A stretch of DNA of 39,990 nt, taken from NCBI GenBank assembly GCA_937900425.1, contig CALCDT010000078.1:1-39990 (forward strand), in the 5' to 3' direction. This DNA is from an uncultured Alphaproteobacteria bacterium. GTDB lineage: Bacteria; Pseudomonadota; Alphaproteobacteria; Rhizobiales; Pleomorphomonadaceae. The translations under genes were made by a program, and so were the position numbers. Below the pieces are notes generated by a model. The model ran no database searches. It saw nothing but the letters and a program-made list of their open reading frames with translations, and was not told the origin of the DNA. This document shows positions 17,897 to 26,264 of the stretch, one piece after another. The first letter of the stretch is position 1, and every line of letters starts with the position of its first letter.

Positions 17897-18292
17897 ATGG
17901 CAAAGGCGATTCACTCGATGGTCCGCGTTCTCGACGAGAACCGGTCGGTCGATTTCTATGCGCGGGCCTTCGACCTCACGGTGTCGGACCGGCTCGACTT
18001 CGATGATTTCACGCTCGTCTACATGAAGAACGACGAAGCCGACTTCGAGGTCGAACTGACGATCAACAAGGGCCGCACCGAGCCCTACGTCCTCGGCGAC
18101 GGCTACGGCCACATCGCCTTCGTCGTCGACGATCTCGACGCGGAACACGCCCGCTTCACCGACCTCGGTTTCTCGCCGCGCAAGATCGTGGAGTTCATGC
18201 GCGAGGGCACCCTCCTCGCCCGCTTCTTCTTCGTCGAGGACCCCGACGGCTACAAGATCGAGGTGCTGCAGCGCCACGGCCGCTTCCGCTGA
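17897..18292 (+). CDS. Glyoxalase I-like VOC family protein
   Basis: This 131-residue protein has the two-module glyoxalase/VOC fold. Likely metal ligands are His6, Glu53, His72 (YGHIAF) and Glu122 (YKIEVL), closely matching E. coli GloA (5, 56, 74, 122). This supports a true lactoylglutathione lyase acting on methylglyoxal-glutathione. The start ATG 17897 was preferred over GTG 17888, which is too close to the GGGAGG ribosome site. It precedes the Tat protein and GMC dehydrogenase genes on the same strand. If the GMC enzyme turns acetol into methylglyoxal, this enzyme would remove the toxic product. The pathway role is inferred. Confidence 0.82.
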   Translation: MAKAIHSMVRVLDENRSVDFYARAFDLTVSDRLDFDDFTLVYMKNDEADFEVELTINKGRTEPYVLGDGYGHIAFVVDDLDAEHARFTDLGFSPRKIVEFMREGTLLARFFFVEDPDGYKIEVLQRHGRFR

Positions 18293-18574
18293 ACGGACGG
18301 CCGTCCGGCTGCACCAGCTCCCGCCACCCCCCGCCGTGACCGGCGGCGGCGGACCCGATCACCGGCGCCGCACCGCGGCCGTTCCGCCGACCGGCGTTGG
18401 CGACATCCGACGACCCGGCCCTTGGCGGCCGGCGCGAGGGCCCGCGGGACCGGTGAGCGACCCGTGCGGAAAGACCGGGCGCGACCGGCGGGCCTGAGGG
18501 GGCCGGCTGCGAAAGAAACGAAAGCCCGCGCCGATCGAGGCGACGGGCTCGCCCAGAGAGGGAGGAAATCCACC

Positions 18575-19138
18575 ATGCGACGCACCGTCCACGACGCGGC
18601 CGCGGGCCGCCGGCCAACCGCGGGTCCGTCCCGCCGCGACATCCTGAGGCGCGGCCCCGGCACGGCCATCGGCCTCGCCATCACCGTCGCCTCGGCCTCG
18701 ACGCTGATCAACAGCGCCGAGGCCTGGGGCATGGAGACGACGGCACTGTCGCCGCAGACCATGCGCACCCTGATCCTGCTCGCCCGCGACATCTATCCCC
18801 ACGACCGCATTCCCGACCGCTACTACGCGATCGCGGTCAAGAGCCACGACGAGAAGGCGGCCGCCGACGCCGGCTACAAGGCGATGATCGAGGACGGCGT
18901 CGCCGGCCTCGACGCGGCGGCCGGCCCCGGCGGCTACGTCGGGGTCGGTTGGGAAGGCGATCGGGTCCGCCTGCTGGCCCCGATCGAGGACGGCGCCTTC
19001 TTCCAGGCCGTCCGCGGCGGCCTCGTCGTCGGCCTCTACAACCAGGAGGCGGTCTGGCCGATCTTCGGCTACGAGGGCGAATCCTACTCGAAGGGCGGCT
19101 ACGTCGACCGTGGCTTCGACGACATCGACTGGCTCTGA
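18575..19138 (+). CDS. Tat-exported gluconate 2-dehydrogenase subunit 3-like protein
   Basis: The protein has 187 residues. It starts with a twin-arginine signal (SRRDILRR, about residue 19), a hydrophobic stretch (TAIGLAITVASASTLI) and a cleavage region near SAEAWG. The mature part resembles the small third subunit of membrane gluconate-type dehydrogenases, with LARDIYPHDRIPDRYY and a C-terminal YEGESYSKGGYVDRGFDD. The start at 18575 has GGGAGGAAA upstream. In known complexes this subunit escorts the GMC flavoprotein across the membrane, and that flavoprotein gene follows directly. No cytochrome c subunit gene is present here, so the electron acceptor is unclear. Confidence 0.85.
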   Translation: MRRTVHDAAAGRRPTAGPSRRDILRRGPGTAIGLAITVASASTLINSAEAWGMETTALSPQTMRTLILLARDIYPHDRIPDRYYAIAVKSHDEKAAADAGYKAMIEDGVAGLDAAAGPGGYVGVGWEGDRVRLLAPIEDGAFFQAVRGGLVVGLYNQEAVWPIFGYEGESYSKGGYVDRGFDDIDWL

Positions 19139-19269
19139 CAGCCGCCACCGGCGGGCCGACAGTCCCGTCGACGGCCATCCGGAGGCCCGTTGCGCCACGG
19201 CGCGCACGCGGAGCGGCAACGACCGCCCGTGACGGGTCCCGCGACAACGATCTTCGAGGAGGAACACCC

Positions 19270-20841
19270 ATGGCAGCTCCCTACGCGTTCGACGACGACG
19301 GCGTCGTCGTCATCATCGGCTCGGGTGCCGGCGGCGGCACGCTCGGCAACGAACTGGCGCAGAAGGGCATCGACGTCGTCGTGCTCGAGGCCGGCGGCCG
19401 GCACGAATACGACGACTTCGTCAACGACGAGTGGGCGAGCTTCGGCCAGCTCGCCTGGAAGGACATGCGCACCACCTCGGGAAGCTGGCGCGTCCACCGC
19501 GACTTTCCCAACCTGCCGGCCTGGATCGTCAAGGCCGTCGGCGGCTCGACGACCCACTGGGCCGGCGCGTCGCTGCGCTTCCAGGAACACGAGTTCGCGA
19601 CGCTGTCGACCTACGGCAAGATCGACGGCGCCAACCTGCTCGACTGGCCGATCACCCTCGCCGACCTCGAGCCCTACTATGCCAGGGCCGAGGCGAAGAT
19701 GGGCGTCACCCGCACCGGCGACCTGCCCGGCCTTCCCGGCAACAACAACTTCAAGATCCTCGAGGCCGGCGCCAGGAAGCTCGGCTACAAGGAATGCAAC
19801 ACCGGCAACATGGCGATCAACTCGGTCCAGCGCGACGATCGCAACAGCTGCCGGCAGACCGGCTTCTGCTTCCAGGGCTGCAAATGGGGCGCGAAGTGGT
19901 CGACGCTCTACACCGAGATCCCGCGGGGCGAGGCGACCGGCCACATGGAGGTGCGGCCGAATTCGATGGTGCTGCAGATCCAGCACGACGCCCGCGGCAA
20001 GGTCTCCGGCGTGCTCTACGCCGACAAGGACGGCAACCAGCAGCTCCAGAAGGCGCGCATCGTCGCCCTCGCCGGCAACTCGATCGAAAGCCCGCGGCTG
20101 CTGCTCAACTCGGCGTCCTCGATGTTCCCCGACGGTCTCGCCAACTCCTCCGGCCAGGTCGGGCGCAACTACATGCGCCACATGACCGGGTCGGTCTACG
20201 CCGTGTTCGAGAAGCCGGTCCACATGTATCGCGGCACCACCATGGCCGGCATCGTCCGCGACGAGGCCCGCAACGATCCCTCGCGCGGCTTCGTCGGCGG
20301 CTACGAGATGGAGACGCTGGCGCTCGGCGTGCCGTTCATGGCCGCCTTCCTCGACCCCGGCGCCTGGGGCCGCAGCTTCACCTCGGCGCTCGACGGCTAC
20401 GTCAACATGGCCGGCATGTGGCTCGTCGGCGAGGACATGCCGCGCGAGGACAACCGCATCACCCTCGATCCGGCCGCCAAGGACCAGTACGGGCTGCCGG
20501 TCGCCAGCGTCCACTTCGACGATCACCCCAACGACGTCGCCATGCGCGCGCACGCCTATGGCCAGGGCCGCGCCCTCTACGAGGCCGTCGGCGCGGTCCG
20601 CACCTTCCCGACGCCGCCCTACCCCTCGACCCACAATCTCGGCACCAACCGGATGAGCGCGAAGGCGGAGGACGGCGTCGTCAACAAGCACGGCCAGACC
20701 CACGACATCGCCAACCTCTTCATCTCCGACGGCAGCCAGTTCACCACCGGCGGCGCCGAGAACCCGACGCTGACCATCGTCAGCCTCGCGATCCGCCAGG
20801 CCGACTTCATCGCCGGACAGATGGCCTCCGGCACGCTCTGA
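19270..20841 (+). CDS. GMC-family FAD dehydrogenase (gluconate 2-dehydrogenase-like, possible acetol dehydrogenase)
   Basis: This 523-residue flavoprotein has the FAD-binding GSGAGGGTLGNE near its N terminus. It also has a substrate-domain GGSTTHWAGASLRF and the probable catalytic pair His455 (STHNLGTNRM) and Asn498 (GGAENPT). It resembles the large subunit of membrane-linked gluconate/sorbitol-type dehydrogenases, paired with the Tat-exported small subunit upstream. The start at 19270 has GAGGAGG upstream. In Methylocella silvestris, from memory, a gluconate-2-dehydrogenase homologue near the propane monooxygenase is needed for growth on acetol and 2-propanol. That makes acetol oxidation to methylglyoxal a likely role. 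True gluconate oxidation remains possible. Confidence 0.9.
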   Translation: MAAPYAFDDDGVVVIIGSGAGGGTLGNELAQKGIDVVVLEAGGRHEYDDFVNDEWASFGQLAWKDMRTTSGSWRVHRDFPNLPAWIVKAVGGSTTHWAGASLRFQEHEFATLSTYGKIDGANLLDWPITLADLEPYYARAEAKMGVTRTGDLPGLPGNNNFKILEAGARKLGYKECNTGNMAINSVQRDDRNSCRQTGFCFQGCKWGAKWSTLYTEIPRGEATGHMEVRPNSMVLQIQHDARGKVSGVLYADKDGNQQLQKARIVALAGNSIESPRLLLNSASSMFPDGLANSSGQVGRNYMRHMTGSVYAVFEKPVHMYRGTTMAGIVRDEARNDPSRGFVGGYEMETLALGVPFMAAFLDPGAWGRSFTSALDGYVNMAGMWLVGEDMPREDNRITLDPAAKDQYGLPVASVHFDDHPNDVAMRAHAYGQGRALYEAVGAVRTFPTPPYPSTHNLGTNRMSAKAEDGVVNKHGQTHDIANLFISDGSQFTTGGAENPTLTIVSLAIRQADFIAGQMASGTL

Positions 20842-20887
20842 CGGAAGGCGCTGGCCGCCTCGCCCTCGCGAGGCCGGCGTGAAACAG

Positions 20888-20926
20888 CCCGGTGCAGCGG
20901 CCGTCTCGGCCCTGCGCCGGGTTTTT
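20888..20926 (+). terminator. Rho-independent terminator
   Basis: A ten-base-pair stem (CCCGGTGCAG against CTGCGCCGGG, with one G-U pair) is followed by TTTTT. It lies 46 bases after the GMC dehydrogenase stop and before the convergent enzyme gene. Confidence 0.85.
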
Positions 20927-20951
20927 CATGCCGGACCGGCGGCGCCCGGCC

Positions 20952-23315
20952 TCAGCCGACCAGCGTCTCGGCCGCCTCGATGATCGAGGGCGTGTCGATG
21001 CCGAAGTGGGCGTAGAGATCGGCGACGGTGCCGGTCTGGCCGAAATGCTCGACGCCGAGACAGGTGGTGCAGTGGCCGAGCACGCTGCCGAACCAGCCGA
21101 GCGTCGCCGGATGGCCGTCGGTCACGGTGACGAGGTCGGCCTCGCGCGGCAGCTGCCGCAGCAGCGCCTCGACGTGGCTTTCCGCGTCGCGCCGGCCGTG
21201 GCGGCGGGCGCGCTGGGCGGCGGTCCAGCCGGCGTTGAGCCGGTCGGCGGAGGTCACCGCCAGCACCGCGACGTCGCGGTGGCGCTCGGCGAGCTGGCCG
21301 GCGGCGCCGATCGCCTCCGGGGCGACGCAGCCCTGGTAGGCGATCATCAGCCGGGTGCGCGGCCCCGGCGGTCGCAGCCAGTAGGCGCCGTCGATGACGC
21401 CGCGGCGGAAGTCGTCGTCGCGCCGGCGCACCAGCTGCTCGATCGGACGGGTGGTGAGGCGAAGGTAGACCGAGCCGCCGGTGGCGTCGCGCAGCCAGGT
21501 CCGGGCGTCGTGCGGCGCGTCGCCGTCGCGCTGCAGATAGGCGAAGGCCCAGTTCATGATCACCGACAGCTCGTCGAGGAAGGCCGGCTCGAAGCTCGCA
21601 AGCCCGTCCTGGCTCATGCCGATCAACTGCGAGCCGATCGACTGGTGGGCGCCGCCCTCGGGCGCGAGGGTGACGCCCGAGGGCGTGCCGACGATGATGA
21701 AGCGCGCATCCTGATAGCAGGCGTAGTTGAGCGCATCGAGGCCGCGGGCGACGAAGGGGTCGTAGACCGTGCCGATCGGCAGCAGCCGCTCGCCGAAAAG
21801 GGAATGGGAAAGGCCGGCGGCGCCGAGCATCAGGAACAGGTTCATCTCTGCGATGCCGAGCTCGACGTGCTGGCCCTCCGGCCCGAAGTGCCATTTCTGG
21901 GTCGAGGCGATCTGCTGCTCGCGAAAGGTGTCGGCCAGCGCGTCGCGGGCGAACAGGCCGCGGCGGTTGACCCACGGACCGAGGTTGGTCGAGACCGTGA
22001 CGTCCGGCGCCGTCGTCACGATCCGCGCCGCGAGCGGCGAATCCCCCTTGGCGAGCGCGTCGAGGATCTTGCCGAAGCCGGCCTGGGTCGAAAGCTCGCG
22101 GTCGTCGAGGAAGACCTCGCCCGGGGCCTCGAAGCGGGCCGCCCGGTAGCGTCGCGGCCCAGCCGCGAAGAACGGCACGTTCCGCAGGAAGGCTTCGAGC
22201 GCGGCGGGCTCCGGCACCGCGGCGAAGCGGTCCCACTCCGTGCCGGCGGCGACGCCGATCCTGCGCTGGAATTCGTCCATCTGCGCCGGGGTCATCAGCC
22301 CGGCGTGGTTGTCCTTGTGGCCGGCGAGCGGGGTGCCGAAGCCCTTCACCGTATAGGCGAGGAAGACGGTCGGGCGGTCGTGGTCGATCGCGGCGAAGGT
22401 CTTCGCCAGCGTCTCGACGCAGTGGCCGCCGAGATTGCTCATGAGGTCGGCGAGGGCGCGGTCGTCGCGGGCCTCGATCAGCGCCCCGACCGGGCCCTGG
22501 TCGCCGAGGTCGTCGAGCAGCCGCCGGCGCCAGGCCGCCCCGCCCTGGAAGGTCAGCGCCGAGTAGAGCTGGTTCGGGCAGCGCTCGATCCAGTCGCGCA
22601 GCGCCTCGCCGCCCGGTTCGGCGAAGGCGGCCTCCTGCAGGGCGCCGTGGCGGATCACCTTCACGTCCCAGCCGAAGGCCTCGAAGATGCCCTCGATCCG
22701 CTGCCACAGCCCCTCGCGGACGATGCCGTCGAGGCTCTGGCGGTTGTAGTCGATGATCCACCAGGTGTTGCGCAGGTCGTGCTTCCAGCCCTCCTGCAGG
22801 CACTCGTAGATATTGCCCTCGTCGAGTTCGGCGTCGCCGACGAGGGCGATCATCCGGCCCTTCGGCGCGGCGCCCCGCCAGCCCTTGGCGGCGATGTAGT
22901 CCTGGACGATCGAGGCGAAGGCGGTGACGGCGACGCCGAGGCCGACCGAGCCGGTCGAGAAGTCGACGTCGTCGACGTCCTTGGTCCGGCTCGGGTAGGA
23001 CTGCGCCCCGCCGAAGCCGCGGAAGGCTTCCAGCTTCTCCCGGGTCTGGTTGCCCATCAGATACTGGATGGCGTGGAAGACCGGCGAGGCGTGCGGCTTG
23101 ACGGCGACCCGGTCCTGCGGCCGCAGCGTGTGGAAGTAGAGCGCGGCCATGATCGAAACCATCGACGCCGACGAGGCCTGATGGCCGCCGACCTTGACCT
23201 CGCCCTTCTCGCGCAAGTGGTTGGCGGCGTGGATGGTCCAGCAGGCGGTCCAGAGGATCTGGCGCTCGATCTCCCCGAGCCGCGCGACGGTGCCGCGGTC
23301 GATCTCCTCGGTCAT
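20952..23315 (-). CDS. Single-chain pyruvate dehydrogenase E1/transketolase-like enzyme
   Basis: This 787-residue thiamine-diphosphate enzyme looks like a homodimeric E1 (AceE-like) rather than a classic transketolase. The ThDP motif is GDAELDEGN... with IIDYNRQSLDG about 30 residues on. Other AceE-like features are VKPHASPVFHAIQYL, FSTGSVGLGVAVTAFASIVQDY and AYTVKGFGTPLAGHKDNHAGLM. The C-terminal half has WHFGPEGQHVELGIAEMNLF and GCVAPEAIGAAG. It is about 100 residues shorter than E. coli AceE. The start at 23315 has GGGGAGG upstream. No E2 or E3 gene is adjacent. It could decarboxylate pyruvate from the C3 pathway; many alphaproteobacteria already have a two-subunit E1, so this copy may be specialised. 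Confidence 0.85.
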   Translation of the reverse strand: MTEEIDRGTVARLGEIERQILWTACWTIHAANHLREKGEVKVGGHQASSASMVSIMAALYFHTLRPQDRVAVKPHASPVFHAIQYLMGNQTREKLEAFRGFGGAQSYPSRTKDVDDVDFSTGSVGLGVAVTAFASIVQDYIAAKGWRGAAPKGRMIALVGDAELDEGNIYECLQEGWKHDLRNTWWIIDYNRQSLDGIVREGLWQRIEGIFEAFGWDVKVIRHGALQEAAFAEPGGEALRDWIERCPNQLYSALTFQGGAAWRRRLLDDLGDQGPVGALIEARDDRALADLMSNLGGHCVETLAKTFAAIDHDRPTVFLAYTVKGFGTPLAGHKDNHAGLMTPAQMDEFQRRIGVAAGTEWDRFAAVPEPAALEAFLRNVPFFAAGPRRYRAARFEAPGEVFLDDRELSTQAGFGKILDALAKGDSPLAARIVTTAPDVTVSTNLGPWVNRRGLFARDALADTFREQQIASTQKWHFGPEGQHVELGIAEMNLFLMLGAAGLSHSLFGERLLPIGTVYDPFVARGLDALNYACYQDARFIIVGTPSGVTLAPEGGAHQSIGSQLIGMSQDGLASFEPAFLDELSVIMNWAFAYLQRDGDAPHDARTWLRDATGGSVYLRLTTRPIEQLVRRRDDDFRRGVIDGAYWLRPPGPRTRLMIAYQGCVAPEAIGAAGQLAERHRDVAVLAVTSADRLNAGWTAAQRARRHGRRDAESHVEALLRQLPREADLVTVTDGHPATLGWFGSVLGHCTTCLGVEHFGQTGTVADLYAHFGIDTPSIIEAAETLVG

Positions 23316-23560
23316 CTCTCCTCCCCTCGTCGAAGGACGGCCGGTCTTGCGCCGGTCTCGTCCGATCGTCCCCGGTCCGTTGAAAGACAGGAGCATCCGG
23401 CGGAAACCGGATCGGTCCCGCGACGGCCCGTGCCCCTCCGGCCCCGCCCCGCCGCCGGCCCCGGGCGGCGGCGGAACGTCGCCATGGAACCCGGGGAGCG
23501 CAGGATCGTTCACATTATACAGACAAGTGGCCGACCGGCCATCGTGGGAGACGAAACGAC

Positions 23561-23989
23561 ATGACCGACCACCGCGATCCCCTCAACCGCGATCCCCTCG
23601 ATCGCACGACGATCGTCAAGAGCAAGTCCTCGACGGGCGGCGTCGCCATCGCCGTCATCCTCGCCGTGCTGTTCATCGGCGGCCTCGCCTTCTTCGGCGG
23701 CGTCTTCTCGTCCGGCGACGACACCACGGCCGACGTCGAGACCCCGGCGGCGACCACGGAGACGACGGACGCTCCCGTCATGACCCCGGACGCGCCGGCC
23801 GACACGCCGGCCGCCTCGACCGGCACCCCGACGCCGGAGACGACCGCCCCGGAAACCCCGGCGCCCGCGACGCCTGCGCCCGACGCTCCGGCCGCCGACA
23901 CCCCGCCGGCGCCCGACGCCCCGGCGGCCCCCGTGACGCCCGACGCCGACACCACCCAGCCGGCGCCGCCGGCCGGCCAGGCCAACTGA
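23561..23989 (+). CDS. Membrane-anchored Pro/Thr/Ala-rich protein
   Basis: This 142-residue protein has three parts. A short polar N terminus carries a direct repeat (RDPLN, RDPLD, encoded by a tandem 15-base repeat near 23573). One transmembrane segment follows at about residues 26-48 (VAIAVILAVLFIGGLAFFGG). A long low-complexity tail of Thr, Pro, Ala, Asp and Glu runs to the end. It is probably a type II membrane protein with a disordered periplasmic tail. No catalytic domain is visible. It stands alone with its own terminator. Confidence 0.75.
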   Translation: MTDHRDPLNRDPLDRTTIVKSKSSTGGVAIAVILAVLFIGGLAFFGGVFSSGDDTTADVETPAATTETTDAPVMTPDAPADTPAASTGTPTPETTAPETPAPATPAPDAPAADTPPAPDAPAAPVTPDADTTQPAPPAGQAN

Positions 23990-24040
23990 TCGGTCCCGCA
24001 CCGATCGGCTCCTCGCCGCACGAGAACCGGATGAACCGGA

Positions 24041-24065
24041 AAGGCCCGCCGCGTGCGGGCCTTTT
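24041..24065. terminator. Bidirectional rho-independent terminator
   Basis: A perfect nine-base stem (AAGGCCCGC against GCGGGCCTT) with a five-base loop is followed by TTTT on the plus strand, and the preceding A residues give a T-run on the minus strand. It sits between two convergent genes ending at 23989 and 24113, so it can serve both. Confidence 0.85.
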
Positions 24066-24112
24066 CACGTCCGCCCTCTCCCGGCGCGCGCCGAACGATC
24101 GCCTTCCGGAAA

Positions 24113-25447
24113 TCAGGCCACCTGCTTCAGCGCGTCGGCCAGGGTCGCGACCAGCAGGTCGATTTCGCCGCGCTCGATGATCAGCGGCGGCGACAGGGCG
24201 ATGACGTCGCCGGTGACGCGGATCAGCAGGCCCTTCTGAAAGCAGTCGACGAAGACGTCGTAGGCGCGGGCGCCCGGTGCGCCGGGGCGCGGGGCGAGTT
24301 CGATCGCGCCGACGAGGCCGAGGTTGCGGATGTCGACGACGTTCGGCAGGTCTTTCAGCGAATGCAGCGCCGCCTCGAAGTCGGCGGCGACCGACGCCGC
24401 CCGGGTCAGCAGCCCTTCCTCGGCGTAGATGTCGAGGGTGGCGAGGCCGGCGGCGCAGGCGACAGGATGGCCGGAATAGGTGTAGCCGTGGAACAGCTCG
24501 ATCTGGTTCTCCGGCCCGTTCATCAGGCCGTCGTGGACCTTGCGCGCGGCGAAGACCGCACCCATCGGCACGGTGCCGTTGGTGAGGCCTTTCGCCGTGG
24601 TGACGAGGTCCGGCACGACGCCGAAATAGTCGGTGGCGAAAGGCGTGCCGAGCCGGCCGAAGCCGGTGATGACCTCGTCGAAGATCAGCAGGATGCCGTG
24701 GGCGTCGGCGATGGCGCGCAGCCGCTCCAGATAGCCCTTCGGCGGCAGGATGACGCCGGCCGAGCCCGACATCGGCTCGACAATCACCGCGGCGATGGTC
24801 TCGGCGCCGTGGAGGGCGACGAGGCGTTCCAGATCCTCGGCGAGCTCGATGCCGTGGGCCGGCAGGCCGCGCGAGAAGGCGTTCCTGCCGATGTCGAGGG
24901 TGTGGCGCATGTGGTCGGCCGGGATCTGCGGGAACACCCGGCGGTTGTTGACGAGGCCGCCGACCGAGATGCCGCCGAAGCCGACGCCGTGATAGCCCTT
25001 CTCGCGGCCGATGATGCGGGTGCGGGTGCCCTGGCCGATGGCGCGCTGGTAGGCGATGGCGATCTTGAGCGCGGTGTCGACCGATTCCGAGCCCGAGCCG
25101 GTGAAGAACACCCGGTCGAGCCCGGCCTCCGGCCCGCCCGGCGCGATCTCGGCGAGGCGGGCGGCGAAGTCGAAGGCGACCGGATGGCCCATCTGGAAGG
25201 TCGGGGCGAAGTCGAGCTCGCCGAGCTGGCGCTCGACGGCTTCGGCGATCTTGCGGCGGCCGTGGCCGGCGTTGACGCACCAGAGCCCGGCGGTGCCGTC
25301 GAGCACCTTGTTGCCGTCGACGTCCGTGTACCACATGCCCTCGGCCCGGGCGAGCAGGCGCGGCGCCGCCTTGAACTGCCGGTTGGCGGTGAAGGGCATC
25401 CAGAAATTCTGAAGCGTCGGCGTGTTGCTGCGGGTCGGGGTGTCCAT
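24113..25447 (-). CDS. Omega-amino acid:pyruvate aminotransferase (class III)
   Basis: This 444-residue PLP enzyme is of the beta-alanine/omega-amino acid:pyruvate transaminase type. Key residues are the Schiff-base lysine Lys286 (TTAKGLTNG), Asp257 in IFDEVITGFGR and the FTGSGSESVDTALK phosphate-binding segment. Length and the N-terminal FWMPFTANRQFK motif match the Pseudomonas omega-APT subgroup. The ATG at 25447 has GGAGGCCGCC upstream. A divergent XRE-cupin regulator lies 144 bases away, suggesting local control. Substrates are probably beta-alanine, GABA or other terminal amines, with pyruvate as acceptor; the exact one cannot be read. Confidence 0.92.
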   Translation of the reverse strand: MDTPTRSNTPTLQNFWMPFTANRQFKAAPRLLARAEGMWYTDVDGNKVLDGTAGLWCVNAGHGRRKIAEAVERQLGELDFAPTFQMGHPVAFDFAARLAEIAPGGPEAGLDRVFFTGSGSESVDTALKIAIAYQRAIGQGTRTRIIGREKGYHGVGFGGISVGGLVNNRRVFPQIPADHMRHTLDIGRNAFSRGLPAHGIELAEDLERLVALHGAETIAAVIVEPMSGSAGVILPPKGYLERLRAIADAHGILLIFDEVITGFGRLGTPFATDYFGVVPDLVTTAKGLTNGTVPMGAVFAARKVHDGLMNGPENQIELFHGYTYSGHPVACAAGLATLDIYAEEGLLTRAASVAADFEAALHSLKDLPNVVDIRNLGLVGAIELAPRPGAPGARAYDVFVDCFQKGLLIRVTGDVIALSPPLIIERGEIDLLVATLADALKQVA

Positions 25448-25591
25448 GGCGGCCTCCGTTGGGAAGCGCCAAGCAGTCAGCCAATCCGCAAAAGCGAACA
25501 AGTCCTTTTCTCGTCCGCCACAACCTGCTGATATCACTTCCGGCGACATGGCCGCTTTGCGTCCTGTCGAACGGAAGAACGGGGACTTTCC

Positions 25592-26140
25592 ATGTCGGTC
25601 GACATCGGCAACCGCCTGCGCCAGCTCCGGCTGCGCGCCGAACTCTCCCAGCGCGAACTGGCCCGGCGCGCCGGCGTCACCAATTCGACGATCTCGCTGA
25701 TCGAATCCAACGCCACCAACCCCTCCGTCGGCGCCCTGAAGCGCATCCTCGACGGCATCCCGATCGGACTTTCCGAGTTCTTCGCCTTCGAGCCGGAACG
25801 GCCGCGGAAGGCCTTCTACGCGGCGGAGGAACTGACCGAGATCGGCAAGGGCGCCATCTCCTACCGCCAGGTCGGCGACCGGCTCCACGGGCGCAGCCTG
25901 CAGATCCTCAAGGAGTGCTACCAGCCGGGCGCCGACACCGGGACGGTGCCCCTCGTCCACGACGGCGAGGAGGGCGGCATCGTGCTCGCCGGCCGGCTCG
26001 AGATCACCGTCGACGGCACCCGCAAGATCCTCGGCCCCGGCGACGCCTATTACTTCGAAAGCCGCCGCCCCCACCGTTTCCGCTGCGTCGGTCCGGTGCC
26101 CTGCGAGGTGATCAGCGCCTGCACCCCGCCGAGCTTCTGA
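25592..26140 (+). CDS. XRE-family regulator with cupin domain
   Basis: The protein has 182 residues. The N-terminal helix-turn-helix (about 5-60) contains LRLRAELSQRELARRAGVTNSTISLIES. The C-terminal cupin (about 110-180) contains the beta-barrel segment GGIVLAGRLEITVDG and GDAYYFESRRPHRF. Regulators of this PuuR-like type commonly control amine or amino acid catabolism and sense the substrate with the cupin. It is divergent from the aminotransferase, its likely target. The start at 25592 follows GGGGAC-type bases, with only a moderate ribosome site. Confidence 0.9.
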   Translation: MSVDIGNRLRQLRLRAELSQRELARRAGVTNSTISLIESNATNPSVGALKRILDGIPIGLSEFFAFEPERPRKAFYAAEELTEIGKGAISYRQVGDRLHGRSLQILKECYQPGADTGTVPLVHDGEEGGIVLAGRLEITVDGTRKILGPGDAYYFESRRPHRFRCVGPVPCEVISACTPPSF

Positions 26141-26264
26141 CCGCGCGACTGATACCACACCCGAATGGACGCCGGCCGGTCAGGCCGTAACCGGATGAAA
26201 ATCCGACGAGTCGCAAATTCGCGAGCCGGATATGACGCCTCGGCGCAGCAGCGCCCGCCTCCTG

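Noticed and set aside
20892..23564. Plus-strand ORF of 890 residues opposite the E1-like gene
   Set aside because: It is an antisense shadow typical of very GC-rich coding DNA; the minus-strand frame has clear thiamine-diphosphate motifs.
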